Below are positions 21,074 through 27,592 of a stretch of DNA of 64,000 bases, one piece after another. Below the pieces are notes generated by a model. That model was not told the origin of the DNA. It saw nothing but the letters and a program-made list of their open reading frames with translations, and searched no databases. Numbering within the stretch: the stretch's first letter is position 1; the number at the start of each line of letters is the position of its first letter. The position numbers and the translations under genes are program-made. This DNA comes from Saccharothrix tamanrassetensis. Its GTDB lineage: Bacteria; Actinomycetota; Actinomycetes; Mycobacteriales; Pseudonocardiaceae. The stretch is taken from positions 290,124-354,123 of the forward strand of contig NZ_JACHJN010000009.1 of NCBI RefSeq assembly GCF_014203665.1. Reading direction: 5' to 3'.

Positions 21074-21550
21074 ATGAGCAAGTCCCCGATCACCAGTTCG
21101 CTTTCCGACGCCGACAAGGCGTCCGTCGCCACCGTCCTGCAGTCGACGCTGGTCGACCTGATCGACCTGTCACTGGCCGCGAAGCAGGCGCACTGGAACG
21201 TGGTCGGCAAGAACTTCCGCAGCGTCCACCTCCAGCTCGACGAACTGGTGACCACGGCGCGCACCTACACCGACGAGGTGGCCGAGCGGGCGTCCGCGCT
21301 GGGCATCTCGCCGAACGGCAAGGCCAAGACCGTCGCCGAGTCGTCGGGGGTGCCGGAGTTCCCGGACAACTGGCTCCAGGAAGAGGACGTCGTGTCCGCG
21401 GTCGTGTCCGCGCTCGCCAAGCTCATCGAGCGGTTGCGCGCCCGGATCGACGAGACGGACAAGTCCGACCTGGTCACCCAGGACCTGCTGATCGAGATCA
21501 CCAAGCAGCTCGAACAGGCCCACTGGATGTGGCAGGCCCAGCAGGCCTGA
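21074..21550 (+). CDS. dps: Dps family DNA-protecting ferritin-like protein
   Basis: The 158-residue protein has the Dps ferroxidase pattern KQAHWNVVGKNFRSVH plus DEVAERASALG. Dps dodecamers oxidise and store iron and bind DNA under oxidative stress or starvation. The gene is preceded by GAAGGAGG. It follows ohr closely and ends just before a perfect 19-bp hairpin. The acid-rich C-terminus lacks the lysine tail seen in some DNA-binding Dps proteins. Confidence 0.93.
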   Translation: MSKSPITSSLSDADKASVATVLQSTLVDLIDLSLAAKQAHWNVVGKNFRSVHLQLDELVTTARTYTDEVAERASALGISPNGKAKTVAESSGVPEFPDNWLQEEDVVSAVVSALAKLIERLRARIDETDKSDLVTQDLLIEITKQLEQAHWMWQAQQA

Positions 21551-21613
21551 CCGGCGACCGCTGACGCGTTGAGCGTCTGTGGGCCGACCGTCTGCACGTC
21601 TATGAACGCGACC

Positions 21614-21657
21614 GTCTGTGCGCCAATCGTGGGCGTCTCCACGATTGGCGCACAGAC
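21614..21657. terminator. 19-bp perfect hairpin between convergent dps and S9 peptidase
   Basis: Arms 21614-21632 and 21639-21657 are exact complements with a 6-base loop. The preceding 60 bases contain imperfect repeats of GACCGTCTG. The position between convergent genes fits a bidirectional terminator. Confidence 0.85.
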
Positions 21658-21698
21658 ATAGTCACGAAGCCTTGGCGCGGACGGCGCCGGAAGGCCGG

Positions 21699-23507
21699 CT
21701 AGAGGACCTTCCGGACGAACGCGACCTCCGCCGCCGTCTGCCGGATGGTCTCCGCGACGACCAGCGACCCGTGCCCGGCGTCGTACCGGTACACCTCGTA
21801 CGCCGCACCGCGCGCGGCGAGCCGCTCCAGGTAGTTGTCGATCTGCCGGATCGGGCAGCGCGGGTCGTTCTCCCCGGCCAGCACGAGCACCGGCGCGCGC
21901 ACCGCGTCCACGTACGTCAGCGGCGAGCACTCCCGGTACCGGTCGGGCAGCTCCTCCGGCGACCCGCCGAACAGCGCCCGGTCGAACGCGCGCAGCGGCT
22001 CCATCTCGTCTTCGTAGGCGGCCAGGTAGTCGGCGACCGGCACACCGGCGACGCCCGCCGCCCACCGCTCCGGCTGGGTGCCCAGCGCGAGCAGCGACAG
22101 GTACCCGCCCCACGACGCGCCGTTGACCACGCACTTCGCCGGGTCGGCGAACCCGGAGCCGACCGCCCAGTCGTGCACGGCGGCCACGTCCTCCAGCTCG
22201 GTCAGGCCCGGCCGGCCCTCGATGGCGTCCCGCCACTGCGAGCCGTAGCCGGTGGAGCCCCGGTAGTTCACGTGCACCACGGCGAACCCGGCGTCCAACC
22301 ACACCGCGCGGTAGGCGGAGAACCGGTCCTCGTCGGCCGAGTGCGGGCCGCCGTGCAGGCTGAACACCGTGGGCAGCGGGCCGTCCGGGGCGTCCGCCGG
22401 GCGTGCGACCAGGGCGTGCACGTCACCGACGAAGACGTCCTGCAACTCGACCGACGGGGGAGCCTTGTGCCCCGGAGGTGCCAGCAGCACGCGTTCGTCG
22501 CCGTCCACGTCCAGCACCCGGACCACACCGGGCTGCGCGGCCGAGGACCACGAGTACTCCACCGCGCCGTCCGGCCGCACGTCGGCCGAACCGACTGTCC
22601 CGTGTGGAGTGTCCAAAGCGGACAGTGTTCCGGTGTTCAAGTCGTAGCGGTGCAGGGTGTTCCGTGCCTTGAACGTGTGGACGACCAGCAGTGCCGTCGC
22701 GTCCTCGTACCAGTCGGCGCTGATCTCACCGGGCAGGTCGATGCCGATCTCGGTCTCGGTGTCGTCGGTGACGTCCCAGATCAGCAGCTCCTCCTTGCCC
22801 CGGCGTTCGTGCAGCACGAGCAGCCGGTTGTCGCCGCGCACCGGGCTGAACGCGATGGCGTCCAGGCCCTTGCCCGGGCCGTCCCACTTCTCGGCGACCC
22901 GGGTGCCGTCCGGGGTGATCACGCGGAGCGCCGTGTGCCGGTTGTCGCCGTGCTCGGAGTGCGCCAGCGCGAGCAGCGTCTCGTCCCTGGACAGCGCGGC
23001 CACGCCGCCGTCGTTCTGGTGCGCGTAGACCACCTCGGCCGGGCCGCCGTTGCGGGACACGTAGACGGTCGTGCCGTCGTCGGTGGAGGTGCCGATCGAA
23101 ACGACCTGGTGGCCGATCTCCAGGCCTGCGGGGTAGCCGGCCGGCACACCGGCGACGGCGGGTTTGGCGTCCGCGCCGGGCTTGAACGGCTCGCTGACCC
23201 ACACGCCGAACTCGTCGCCGTCGCTGTCGGCGAACCACCAGATCGTCTCGCCGTCCGGGCTCAGCGCCGCGTGGGACGTGCCGTTCGGGCGGTCGGTGAC
23301 CTTGCGGTGGGTGTCGGAGCCGCGGTCCCAGGCGTAGATCTCCCAGACACCGCTGGCGTTCGACAGGTACAGGCTGCGGTCCGGGGCGTCGTCCGCCCAG
23401 CCGGGCAGGCTGACCCTGGGCGCGGTGAACCGTTCCCGCCAGCGGGCCTCGGCTTCGGCGTCGTCGAACAGCGGGTCGGGGACTTCGGCGGTCGGGTGCG
23501 TCGTCAC
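21699..23507 (-). CDS. S9 family prolyl oligopeptidase-like serine peptidase
   Basis: The 602-residue protein has an N-terminal beta-propeller (about residues 40-330) and a C-terminal alpha/beta-hydrolase peptidase domain. The nucleophile serine lies in GASWGGYLS, the acid in AGENDPRCP and the histidine in YDAGHGSL. The set is intact, so it should be active on short peptides or acyl peptides. The GTG at 23507 has GAGGG upstream and overlaps the methyltransferase stop by four bases, giving a two-gene unit. Confidence 0.92.
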   Translation of the reverse strand: MTTHPTAEVPDPLFDDAEAEARWRERFTAPRVSLPGWADDAPDRSLYLSNASGVWEIYAWDRGSDTHRKVTDRPNGTSHAALSPDGETIWWFADSDGDEFGVWVSEPFKPGADAKPAVAGVPAGYPAGLEIGHQVVSIGTSTDDGTTVYVSRNGGPAEVVYAHQNDGGVAALSRDETLLALAHSEHGDNRHTALRVITPDGTRVAEKWDGPGKGLDAIAFSPVRGDNRLLVLHERRGKEELLIWDVTDDTETEIGIDLPGEISADWYEDATALLVVHTFKARNTLHRYDLNTGTLSALDTPHGTVGSADVRPDGAVEYSWSSAAQPGVVRVLDVDGDERVLLAPPGHKAPPSVELQDVFVGDVHALVARPADAPDGPLPTVFSLHGGPHSADEDRFSAYRAVWLDAGFAVVHVNYRGSTGYGSQWRDAIEGRPGLTELEDVAAVHDWAVGSGFADPAKCVVNGASWGGYLSLLALGTQPERWAAGVAGVPVADYLAAYEDEMEPLRAFDRALFGGSPEELPDRYRECSPLTYVDAVRAPVLVLAGENDPRCPIRQIDNYLERLAARGAAYEVYRYDAGHGSLVVAETIRQTAAEVAFVRKVL

Positions 23508-24307
23508 GCCCTCGATCCTGCCGGCTGGCGGGCGGTGACCAGGTAGTAGTCCGCCAGGCCGCGTTCGGTGGCCTGGATCCAGCGGTGCCCCCAGCCGTCC
23601 GGGAACCCGGCGAGCTCCTGCCACCGGTGCAGACCGGCCCAGACGTGGGCGCCGATACTGTCCGCGCGGACATCGTCGAAGCCCGCTGCCCGCAGATCGT
23701 CCGTGAACCGACCGATCGGGTGGGCCAGGTCGAGCCCGGTGGCGAACGTCTTGATCAACTCGACCAACTCCGGTCCCGCGTCGTCGTGCTCGGCGAAGAA
23801 GGTGGTCACGGCAAGTCGGCCACCGGGCGCGAGCACCCGCGCGCACTCCCGCGCGAACGCCCCCAGGTCCTCGAAGTGCTGTGCGGCCTCCACCGACAGC
23901 AGGCGGTCGAACGCGTCGTCCGGGAACGGGATGTCCGACGCCGACCCCGGCACGAACTCGACCCGCTCGTCGCGGGTCGCCGCACGCGCACGCTCGACCT
24001 GTTCAGGCATCAAGTCGATACCGCGCAACAACTCCGGACCGCGCAGCAACGTCCGCTGTGCGCCCACGCCACCGCCGCAGCCGACTTCGAGCACGCGCCG
24101 GCCGGCGACGTCGAGCGCGTCGAGCACCACGTCGTACATGGCCTGCTGGGAGGCGATGCGCTGCTCGACGGTGAGCCGGCCGTCCAGCGGGATGCCGTCC
24201 CAGTAGCCGAAGTTGATGAAGCCGCCGGCGAAGACCCATCGGGTCGCGAGGTCGCCGGTGCCGTAGGTCCGCCTGCGGAGTTCGGCTCGCTGCACATCAT
24301 CTGCCAT
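23504..24307 (-). CDS. SAM-dependent class I methyltransferase
   Basis: The 267-residue protein has the SAM-binding motif VLEVGCGGGVGA and an acidic motif II (LLRGIDLMPEQVE), with motif III-like PFPDDAFDRLLSVEAAQHF. It resembles small-molecule C/O/N-methyltransferases of the UbiE/Erg6-like type. The ATG at 24307 is preceded by an in-frame GTG at 24310. It forms an operon with the downstream S9 peptidase (4-base overlap). The substrate is unknown. Confidence 0.9.
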   Translation of the reverse strand: MADDVQRAELRRRTYGTGDLATRWVFAGGFINFGYWDGIPLDGRLTVEQRIASQQAMYDVVLDALDVAGRRVLEVGCGGGVGAQRTLLRGPELLRGIDLMPEQVERARAATRDERVEFVPGSASDIPFPDDAFDRLLSVEAAQHFEDLGAFARECARVLAPGGRLAVTTFFAEHDDAGPELVELIKTFATGLDLAHPIGRFTDDLRAAGFDDVRADSIGAHVWAGLHRWQELAGFPDGWGHRWIQATERGLADYYLVTARQPAGSRA

Positions 24308-24336
24308 CACACGATCGTCCCGGCTACCGTGGAGGA

Positions 24337-24635
24337 ATGACAGGGGATTCGCACGAGTTGGCGCAGGTGAACATCAGCCGGATGCAGGCACCACTGGACA
24401 GCCCGTCGATGGCGGGGTTCGTGGCGGCACCGGACCCGTCGAGGCGATGACCGCCCTGTGGTGGATGCCGGCGGGCCACCGCCCCGCCGTGGCCGAAGCC
24501 GAGGACCGCTTGGCGCACCTGCGGGAACACGGCCCCACGCCGTTCGCGTTCACCCTGCGGGAGACCTTCCCCAGTCCCGGCGCCCTCCCCGGCGACCTGG
24601 TGGCGAAGGACCTGGCGGGCTGCGGGGTCGACTAG
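24337..24635 (+). pseudogene. DUF3291 gene broken by an internal deletion and frameshift
   Basis: An N-terminal piece starts at the ATG at 24337, with GGAGGA just upstream, and runs 37 codons (ELAQVNISRMQAPLDSP, then MAGFVAAPD) to TGA at 24448. A second frame begins at 24447 and encodes ALWWMPAGHRPAVAEAEDRL, then HLREHGPTPFAFTLR. In intact DUF3291 proteins of about 150 residues these blocks are the two ends of one chain, so about 50 middle residues are missing and the frame is shifted at the join. The two ORFs overlap as ATGA, so the C-terminal part might still be translated. Confidence 0.8.
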
Positions 24636-24647
24636 CTGCGGGGTCGA

Positions 24648-24869
24648 TTAGTCGAGTTCCTCGCGGAAGATCTCGTCCATCTTGCGCGAGGCCTTGGCCA
24701 GCGCGTTGCCGACCAGCGCGACCAGGGCGAGAACCGCACCCACCACGACGCCCGCGGTGGGCGAGGCGAGAACGGCGACCACACCGGCTGTCCCGAGTAC
24801 GACCAGAACCCAGGCGGCGAGTCGGATCCAACTCCCGGACACGGGCCTGATCCCGGAGGCAATGCTCAT
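24648..24869 (-). CDS. Small membrane protein with two hydrophobic segments
   Basis: The 73-residue product has hydrophobic stretches at about residues 15-35 and 37-57 and a charged C-terminal tail (KASRKMDEIFREELD). No family was recognised. It is isolated between the DUF3291 remnant and a 400-base non-coding region that probably contains its promoter. Confidence 0.6.
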   Translation of the reverse strand: MSIASGIRPVSGSWIRLAAWVLVVLGTAGVVAVLASPTAGVVVGAVLALVALVGNALAKASRKMDEIFREELD

Positions 24870-25284
24870 GGCTGGCTCTCCCTGGCTGAAAGCATCAGTG
24901 ACCGACGGTTCGTCTCGTTTTCGCGTCGACCTCGCCCCCTGTTACGTTCCGTGACGTGAATCGGTAACCTTCACTCGTTCGGGTTAACTGAACGTGACAA
25001 TCGCTCGCACTTGTCACAACGCTACGTCATGACACGACTACTCGGACTAAAGTTCACTCCATCGTGCGACCTAACCAACTGTGGGTAGCGGCAGCGCACC
25101 GGGCTGCCAACGTCACCCGCCGTCATGGTGCTCCGACACCACTCCGGAGTCGTCACATGCGGGATGCAGTCAATCTGCATAAAGATGATCGGCGCACATA
25201 TTGTCAAGATGGTCTGTTATCAAACGATTGAGTGACAGACGATTCTGATAGGGTCGCCACCCCCCAATGCCGAGGAGGCGACCC
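24870..25284. other. AT-richer intergenic region, no supported gene
   Basis: These 415 bases are clearly less GC-rich than the surroundings. They separate the minus-strand membrane-protein gene from marR on the plus strand, so they must hold both promoters. ACGATT is repeated at 25222-25227 and 25238-25243, just before the marR ribosome site, and ATGCAG/CTGCAT form a small inverted repeat near 25160. Open frames here lack coding bias. Confidence 0.5.
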
Positions 25285-25734
25285 ATGCCCACGAAGACCC
25301 GGTTGAACTTCTTCCCCCGCCTGGTGATGGAACGCCCGGACATAGCCCTGTGCCGCGTGTCCACTCTGATAACCCGTGCCGCGGAGCTCCAAGGTCACGC
25401 CAACAACGTCGGCGCGAACCACCACCTGGTCCTCAAGATGCTCGTGAACGTCGGACCGTGCTCCCAGCAAACGCTCAGCGAAGAACTCCGCATCGATCGC
25501 AGCGTCATGGTCGGCATCGCCGACGACCTGCAGAAAGCGGGCTACGTGAGCCGGGAGCGCAACCCCGACGACCGCCGGGCGTACCAGGTCGACATCACCG
25601 GAGCGGGCAAGACGGCGCTCCTGCACGCGGAGAGCAGCGTGCCCAAGTTCCTGAACGACGTGTTCGCCGCCCTGACCGCCGCCGAACGCGACCAGCTCAC
25701 CAAGATCCTGGCGAAGGTCCTGGAAATCGACTGA
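25285..25734 (+). CDS. MarR family transcriptional regulator
   Basis: The 149-residue winged-helix protein has the DNA-recognition segment QQTLSEELRIDRSVMVGIADDLQKAG and the wing motif ERNPDDRRAYQVDIT, diagnostic for MarR. The ATG at 25285 has GAGGAGG 6 bases upstream and is preferred over the ATG at 25267. It is a likely repressor responding to small aromatic or oxidant ligands. No obvious drug-efflux target is adjacent. Confidence 0.92.
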   Translation: MPTKTRLNFFPRLVMERPDIALCRVSTLITRAAELQGHANNVGANHHLVLKMLVNVGPCSQQTLSEELRIDRSVMVGIADDLQKAGYVSRERNPDDRRAYQVDITGAGKTALLHAESSVPKFLNDVFAALTAAERDQLTKILAKVLEID

Positions 25735-25829
25735 TCGGATGCCGCCGGCACCACCGCCGCCGGGCCACAGTGGGGTAGCGAACCGACCGCGGACCAAGCC
25801 CGAGCCCGAGCGACTGAGAGGTGCCCGCC

Positions 25830-26264
25830 GTGAGCATCGCCCGTCTCACCGCCCCGCTGTCGGGCCTCCCCCTGCTCACCGCCCTGCTGTCGGGGCTCGT
25901 GCTGCTCACCGCCTGCGCGACCCCACCCCCGGCCGCCCAGTCCCCGGCGAACAGCACGCCGCAGGCGACGACGACTGCGCCGCCACCTCCGCAGCCCACG
26001 CCCACCGCCGCCCCGCCTGCCGCCACCGCTCCGGCCGCGAAGACCTGCACGGTCCCCGACGTCGTGGGCATGGTCCACCAGACCGCCCAGGACACCATGC
26101 AGGCCGCCGGCCTCTACCGCCTACGCGAAGAAGACGCCACCGGCCAAGGCCGCCTGCTCGCCGTAGACCGGAACTGGACCACCACCGCGCAGAGCGTTCG
26201 TGCCGGTGAGGTCGTCGACTGCACGACCGAAATCCTGCTGTCCGCCAAGAAAACCGGCGAGTGA
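25830..26264 (+). CDS. Lipoprotein with a PASTA-like domain
   Basis: The 144-residue protein has a signal peptide of about 29 residues ending in the lipobox LLTAC, a Pro/Thr/Ala-rich linker (about 30-70), and a C-terminal PASTA-like domain beginning CTVPDVVGMVHQTAQDTMQA. PASTA domains bind peptidoglycan fragments or beta-lactams. The GTG at 25830 is preferred because GAGAGG lies about 8 bases upstream. It would be anchored on the outer face of the membrane. Confidence 0.78.
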   Translation: MSIARLTAPLSGLPLLTALLSGLVLLTACATPPPAAQSPANSTPQATTTAPPPPQPTPTAAPPAATAPAAKTCTVPDVVGMVHQTAQDTMQAAGLYRLREEDATGQGRLLAVDRNWTTTAQSVRAGEVVDCTTEILLSAKKTGE

Positions 26265-26295
26265 TCCGCATCCGCGCGGCCTGAACAGACCCTTC

Positions 26296-26430
26296 ATGGA
26301 CGCCAGGCAGACCATCGAAGAAGCAACCGCCGCAGCCTCGCTGACTGTCGACTTGATCGACTTGGGGCAGGCGTCGGTGGCGATGACGGTCGGTCGCGAG
26401 CACACCAATTCCCTGTTCGCCTTGCTATAG
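26296..26430 (+). CDS. Small hypothetical protein (44 aa)
   Basis: The short frame opens MDARQTIEEATAAASL and continues through VDLIDLGQASVAMTVGREH to a TAG. It precedes a second small frame on the same strand by 9 bases. The third-position GC bias is weaker than in neighbouring genes. It may be a remnant of an earlier integrated element. No family was recognised. Confidence 0.35.
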   Translation: MDARQTIEEATAAASLTVDLIDLGQASVAMTVGREHTNSLFALL

Positions 26431-26439
26431 GCAGTCCTG

Positions 26440-26610
26440 ATGGCTGCCGCGATCGTCATCGGCGTCCCGTTCTCTGCCGCCAGGATGGCGTCGACCGGCC
26501 TATCCGAAAGGCTGATCGTCGCCGTAGTCGCCATGGAAGTGGCGCTGCTGACAGAGGTCCTGATCAAGGTGTCCAAGCCCGACACCCAACCCCACAACCG
26601 ACCGCTGTGA
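26440..26610 (+). CDS. Small membrane protein (56 aa)
   Basis: This 56-residue frame has two hydrophobic stretches (AAAIVIGVPFSAARM and LIVAVVAMEVALLTEVLI) and a polar C-terminal tail. It directly follows the 44-residue frame and may form a two-gene unit with it. The location just outside the integrated element and next to an integrase remnant suggests it belonged to an older mobile element. Confidence 0.4.
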   Translation: MAAAIVIGVPFSAARMASTGLSERLIVAVVAMEVALLTEVLIKVSKPDTQPHNRPL

Positions 26611-26707
26611 AGCCCACCTCTCGTCCGAGCCGGGAGTAGACCACGAGCGGATCGTGCAGGCGCTCGATGACGGTCCCTCCCGGCCCGTCCGCTGACCGGA
26701 ACACAAA

Positions 26708-26743
26708 TCAGGCCCGGTATGTCTTGTGACATATCGGGCCTGA
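26708..26743. terminator. Hairpin resembling the tRNA-Pro terminator, followed by a tRNA-end-like 10-mer
   Basis: Arms 26708-26723 and 26728-26743 pair over 16 bases with a single G-T pair and a TTGT loop. The bases after it, GTCGGGGTGA at 26748-26757, equal the start of the 3'-tRNA repeat found at 26960 and 45957. The same order, hairpin then tRNA end, occurs at 26920-27004 and 45916-46001. This is therefore probably a third, truncated junction from an earlier integration. Confidence 0.6.
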
Positions 26744-26784
26744 CTTTGTCGGGGTGATTCTCTCAAGAAATGGAGTCTCCATCG

Positions 26785-26875
26785 GTGACGGTGGAGATCT
26801 ACGCGGAGGTCTCCACCGAGGTCTCCACCGAGGTCACGCGGGCGGCGCCCAGGAAGCTCAGCGACAGCCTCGACA
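26785..26875 (+). pseudogene. 3' remnant of a second, related integrase gene
   Basis: The frame from 26785 encodes VTVEIYAEVSTEVSTEVTR followed by AAPRKLSDSL. The intact integrase ends VTMEIYAEVSTDVTRAALRK and LSDSLGG, so this is the C-terminal end of a homologous recombinase, including its active-site tyrosine. A 12-base unit GTCTCCACCGAG is tandemly duplicated inside it (from 26810). No upstream integrase sequence is present. It abuts the left att hairpin exactly as the intact gene abuts the right one. Confidence 0.8.
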
Positions 26876-26919
26876 GCCAGGCCTGGGGTGCTGCGGTACT
26901 TCGCTGCTGCACATACGGC

Positions 26920-26946
26920 TCAGGGCCTTACCGAAGGATCTCGGTA

Positions 26947-26955
<9 letters not shown>
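26920..26955. terminator. Hairpin at the left att
   Basis: Perfect 15-base arms (26920-26934 and 26941-26955) enclose AGGATC. The stem base TCAGGGCC/GGCCCTGA is shared with the hairpin beside the intact tRNA gene, while the rest differs. Its position between integrase remnant and att mirrors the right end. Confidence 0.8.
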
Positions 26956-27004
<49 letters not shown>

Positions 27005-27412
27005 TACCGGCAGCAAGGTCGTCGTCGGTCTTTGCCGAGGTAGGAAGGTCGACCACAGTCACGCGTGGCCGGTCCTGGTCGGGCCGGTTGCTGTACTTCG
27101 CTGCTGTACCGCAGCCTTCCGACCAGGCACTACCGGAGTACGCCGACGCCCCGCCTAAGACTGCCGAGGTGCCACGCCAGCCGCAGCCTGCTGTACCTTC
27201 ACGTCAGCATTTGGCACCTGCGGATTGCTGGTGGTTTCCAGAGGGTTGGAGGCTGGCTGCAACTTCTTGGCCCTGCACAGTCGGTAGCAAGATCGGGGCC
27301 AGTTTGCAGGTGGCTTAGACCACCGATGGCAGGCCCCAATGGTCATCAACCCACCACTAGTCGCTACTTGCTAGATGTTCGTTGCTGACGCTCGCTCATC
27401 GGATTCGTCGCG
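27005..27412. other. Left end of the element, non-coding
   Basis: No frame here has coding character. The stretch carries integrase arm-type repeats (27090-27109 and 27190-27196). It also has a perfect inverted repeat CGCTCATCG/CGATGAGCG (27393-27401 and 27411-27419). It probably forms one arm of the recombination site. Confidence 0.6.
27090..27196. repeat. GCTGTAC repeats near the left att (candidate integrase arm sites)
   Basis: The 20-base GCTGTACTTCGCTGCTGTAC (27090-27109) holds two GCTGTAC copies. The identical 20 bases occur at 45889-45908 beside the right att. A third GCTGTAC is at 27190-27196, and a degenerate copy lies at 26890-26911 next to the integrase remnant. Repeats flanking both ends of the attachment sites are expected for arm-type binding of a tyrosine integrase. 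Confidence 0.55.
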
Positions 27413-27592
27413 ATGAGCGAATCTCGCAACCGTAAGATCATCTCGACCGCTCGGTTCGAACACATGATCGAACGGTTTGCGGGCGCTACACCCGATATGG
27501 TGACAGGCGCACGCCAAGCGTCGATCTATAATTTGGGGTCAATGAAAACGCAGCTAGGGGAAACAGTTGACCGAAGTGTCAGAGCACGGTAG
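27413..27592 (+). CDS. Small ORF upstream of the GHKL ATPase (59 aa), unknown
   Basis: The frame starts at an ATG inside the small palindrome at 27393-27419 and overlaps the first 26 bases of the ATPase gene. The product is polar and helical-looking (ESRNRKIISTARFEHMIERF) without a recognisable motif. The promoter-like TATAAT at 27527 lies within it, which argues against it; the coding bias is weak. If real, it would be a third component coupled to the ATPase by translation. Confidence 0.3.
   Translation: MSESRNRKIISTARFEHMIERFAGATPDMVTGARQASIYNLGSMKTQLGETVDRSVRAR
27527..27532 (+). promoter_or_regulatory. Consensus -10 (TATAAT) of the defence module
   Basis: TATAAT lies 34 bases upstream of the TTG start of the ATPase gene. 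Such a perfect hexamer is rare in this GC-rich window. No convincing -35 was seen; GTGACA at 27500 is 21 bases upstream. Confidence 0.55.

Noticed and set aside
24447..24635. The 62-codon frame as an intact small gene
   Set aside because: It corresponds only to the C-terminal third of DUF3291, and the N-terminal third lies just upstream in another frame, so a broken gene is the better explanation.
27065..27388. Frames of about 100 codons at the left end of the element
   Set aside because: Composition is atypical, they overlap each other in different frames, and they cover att-arm repeats.
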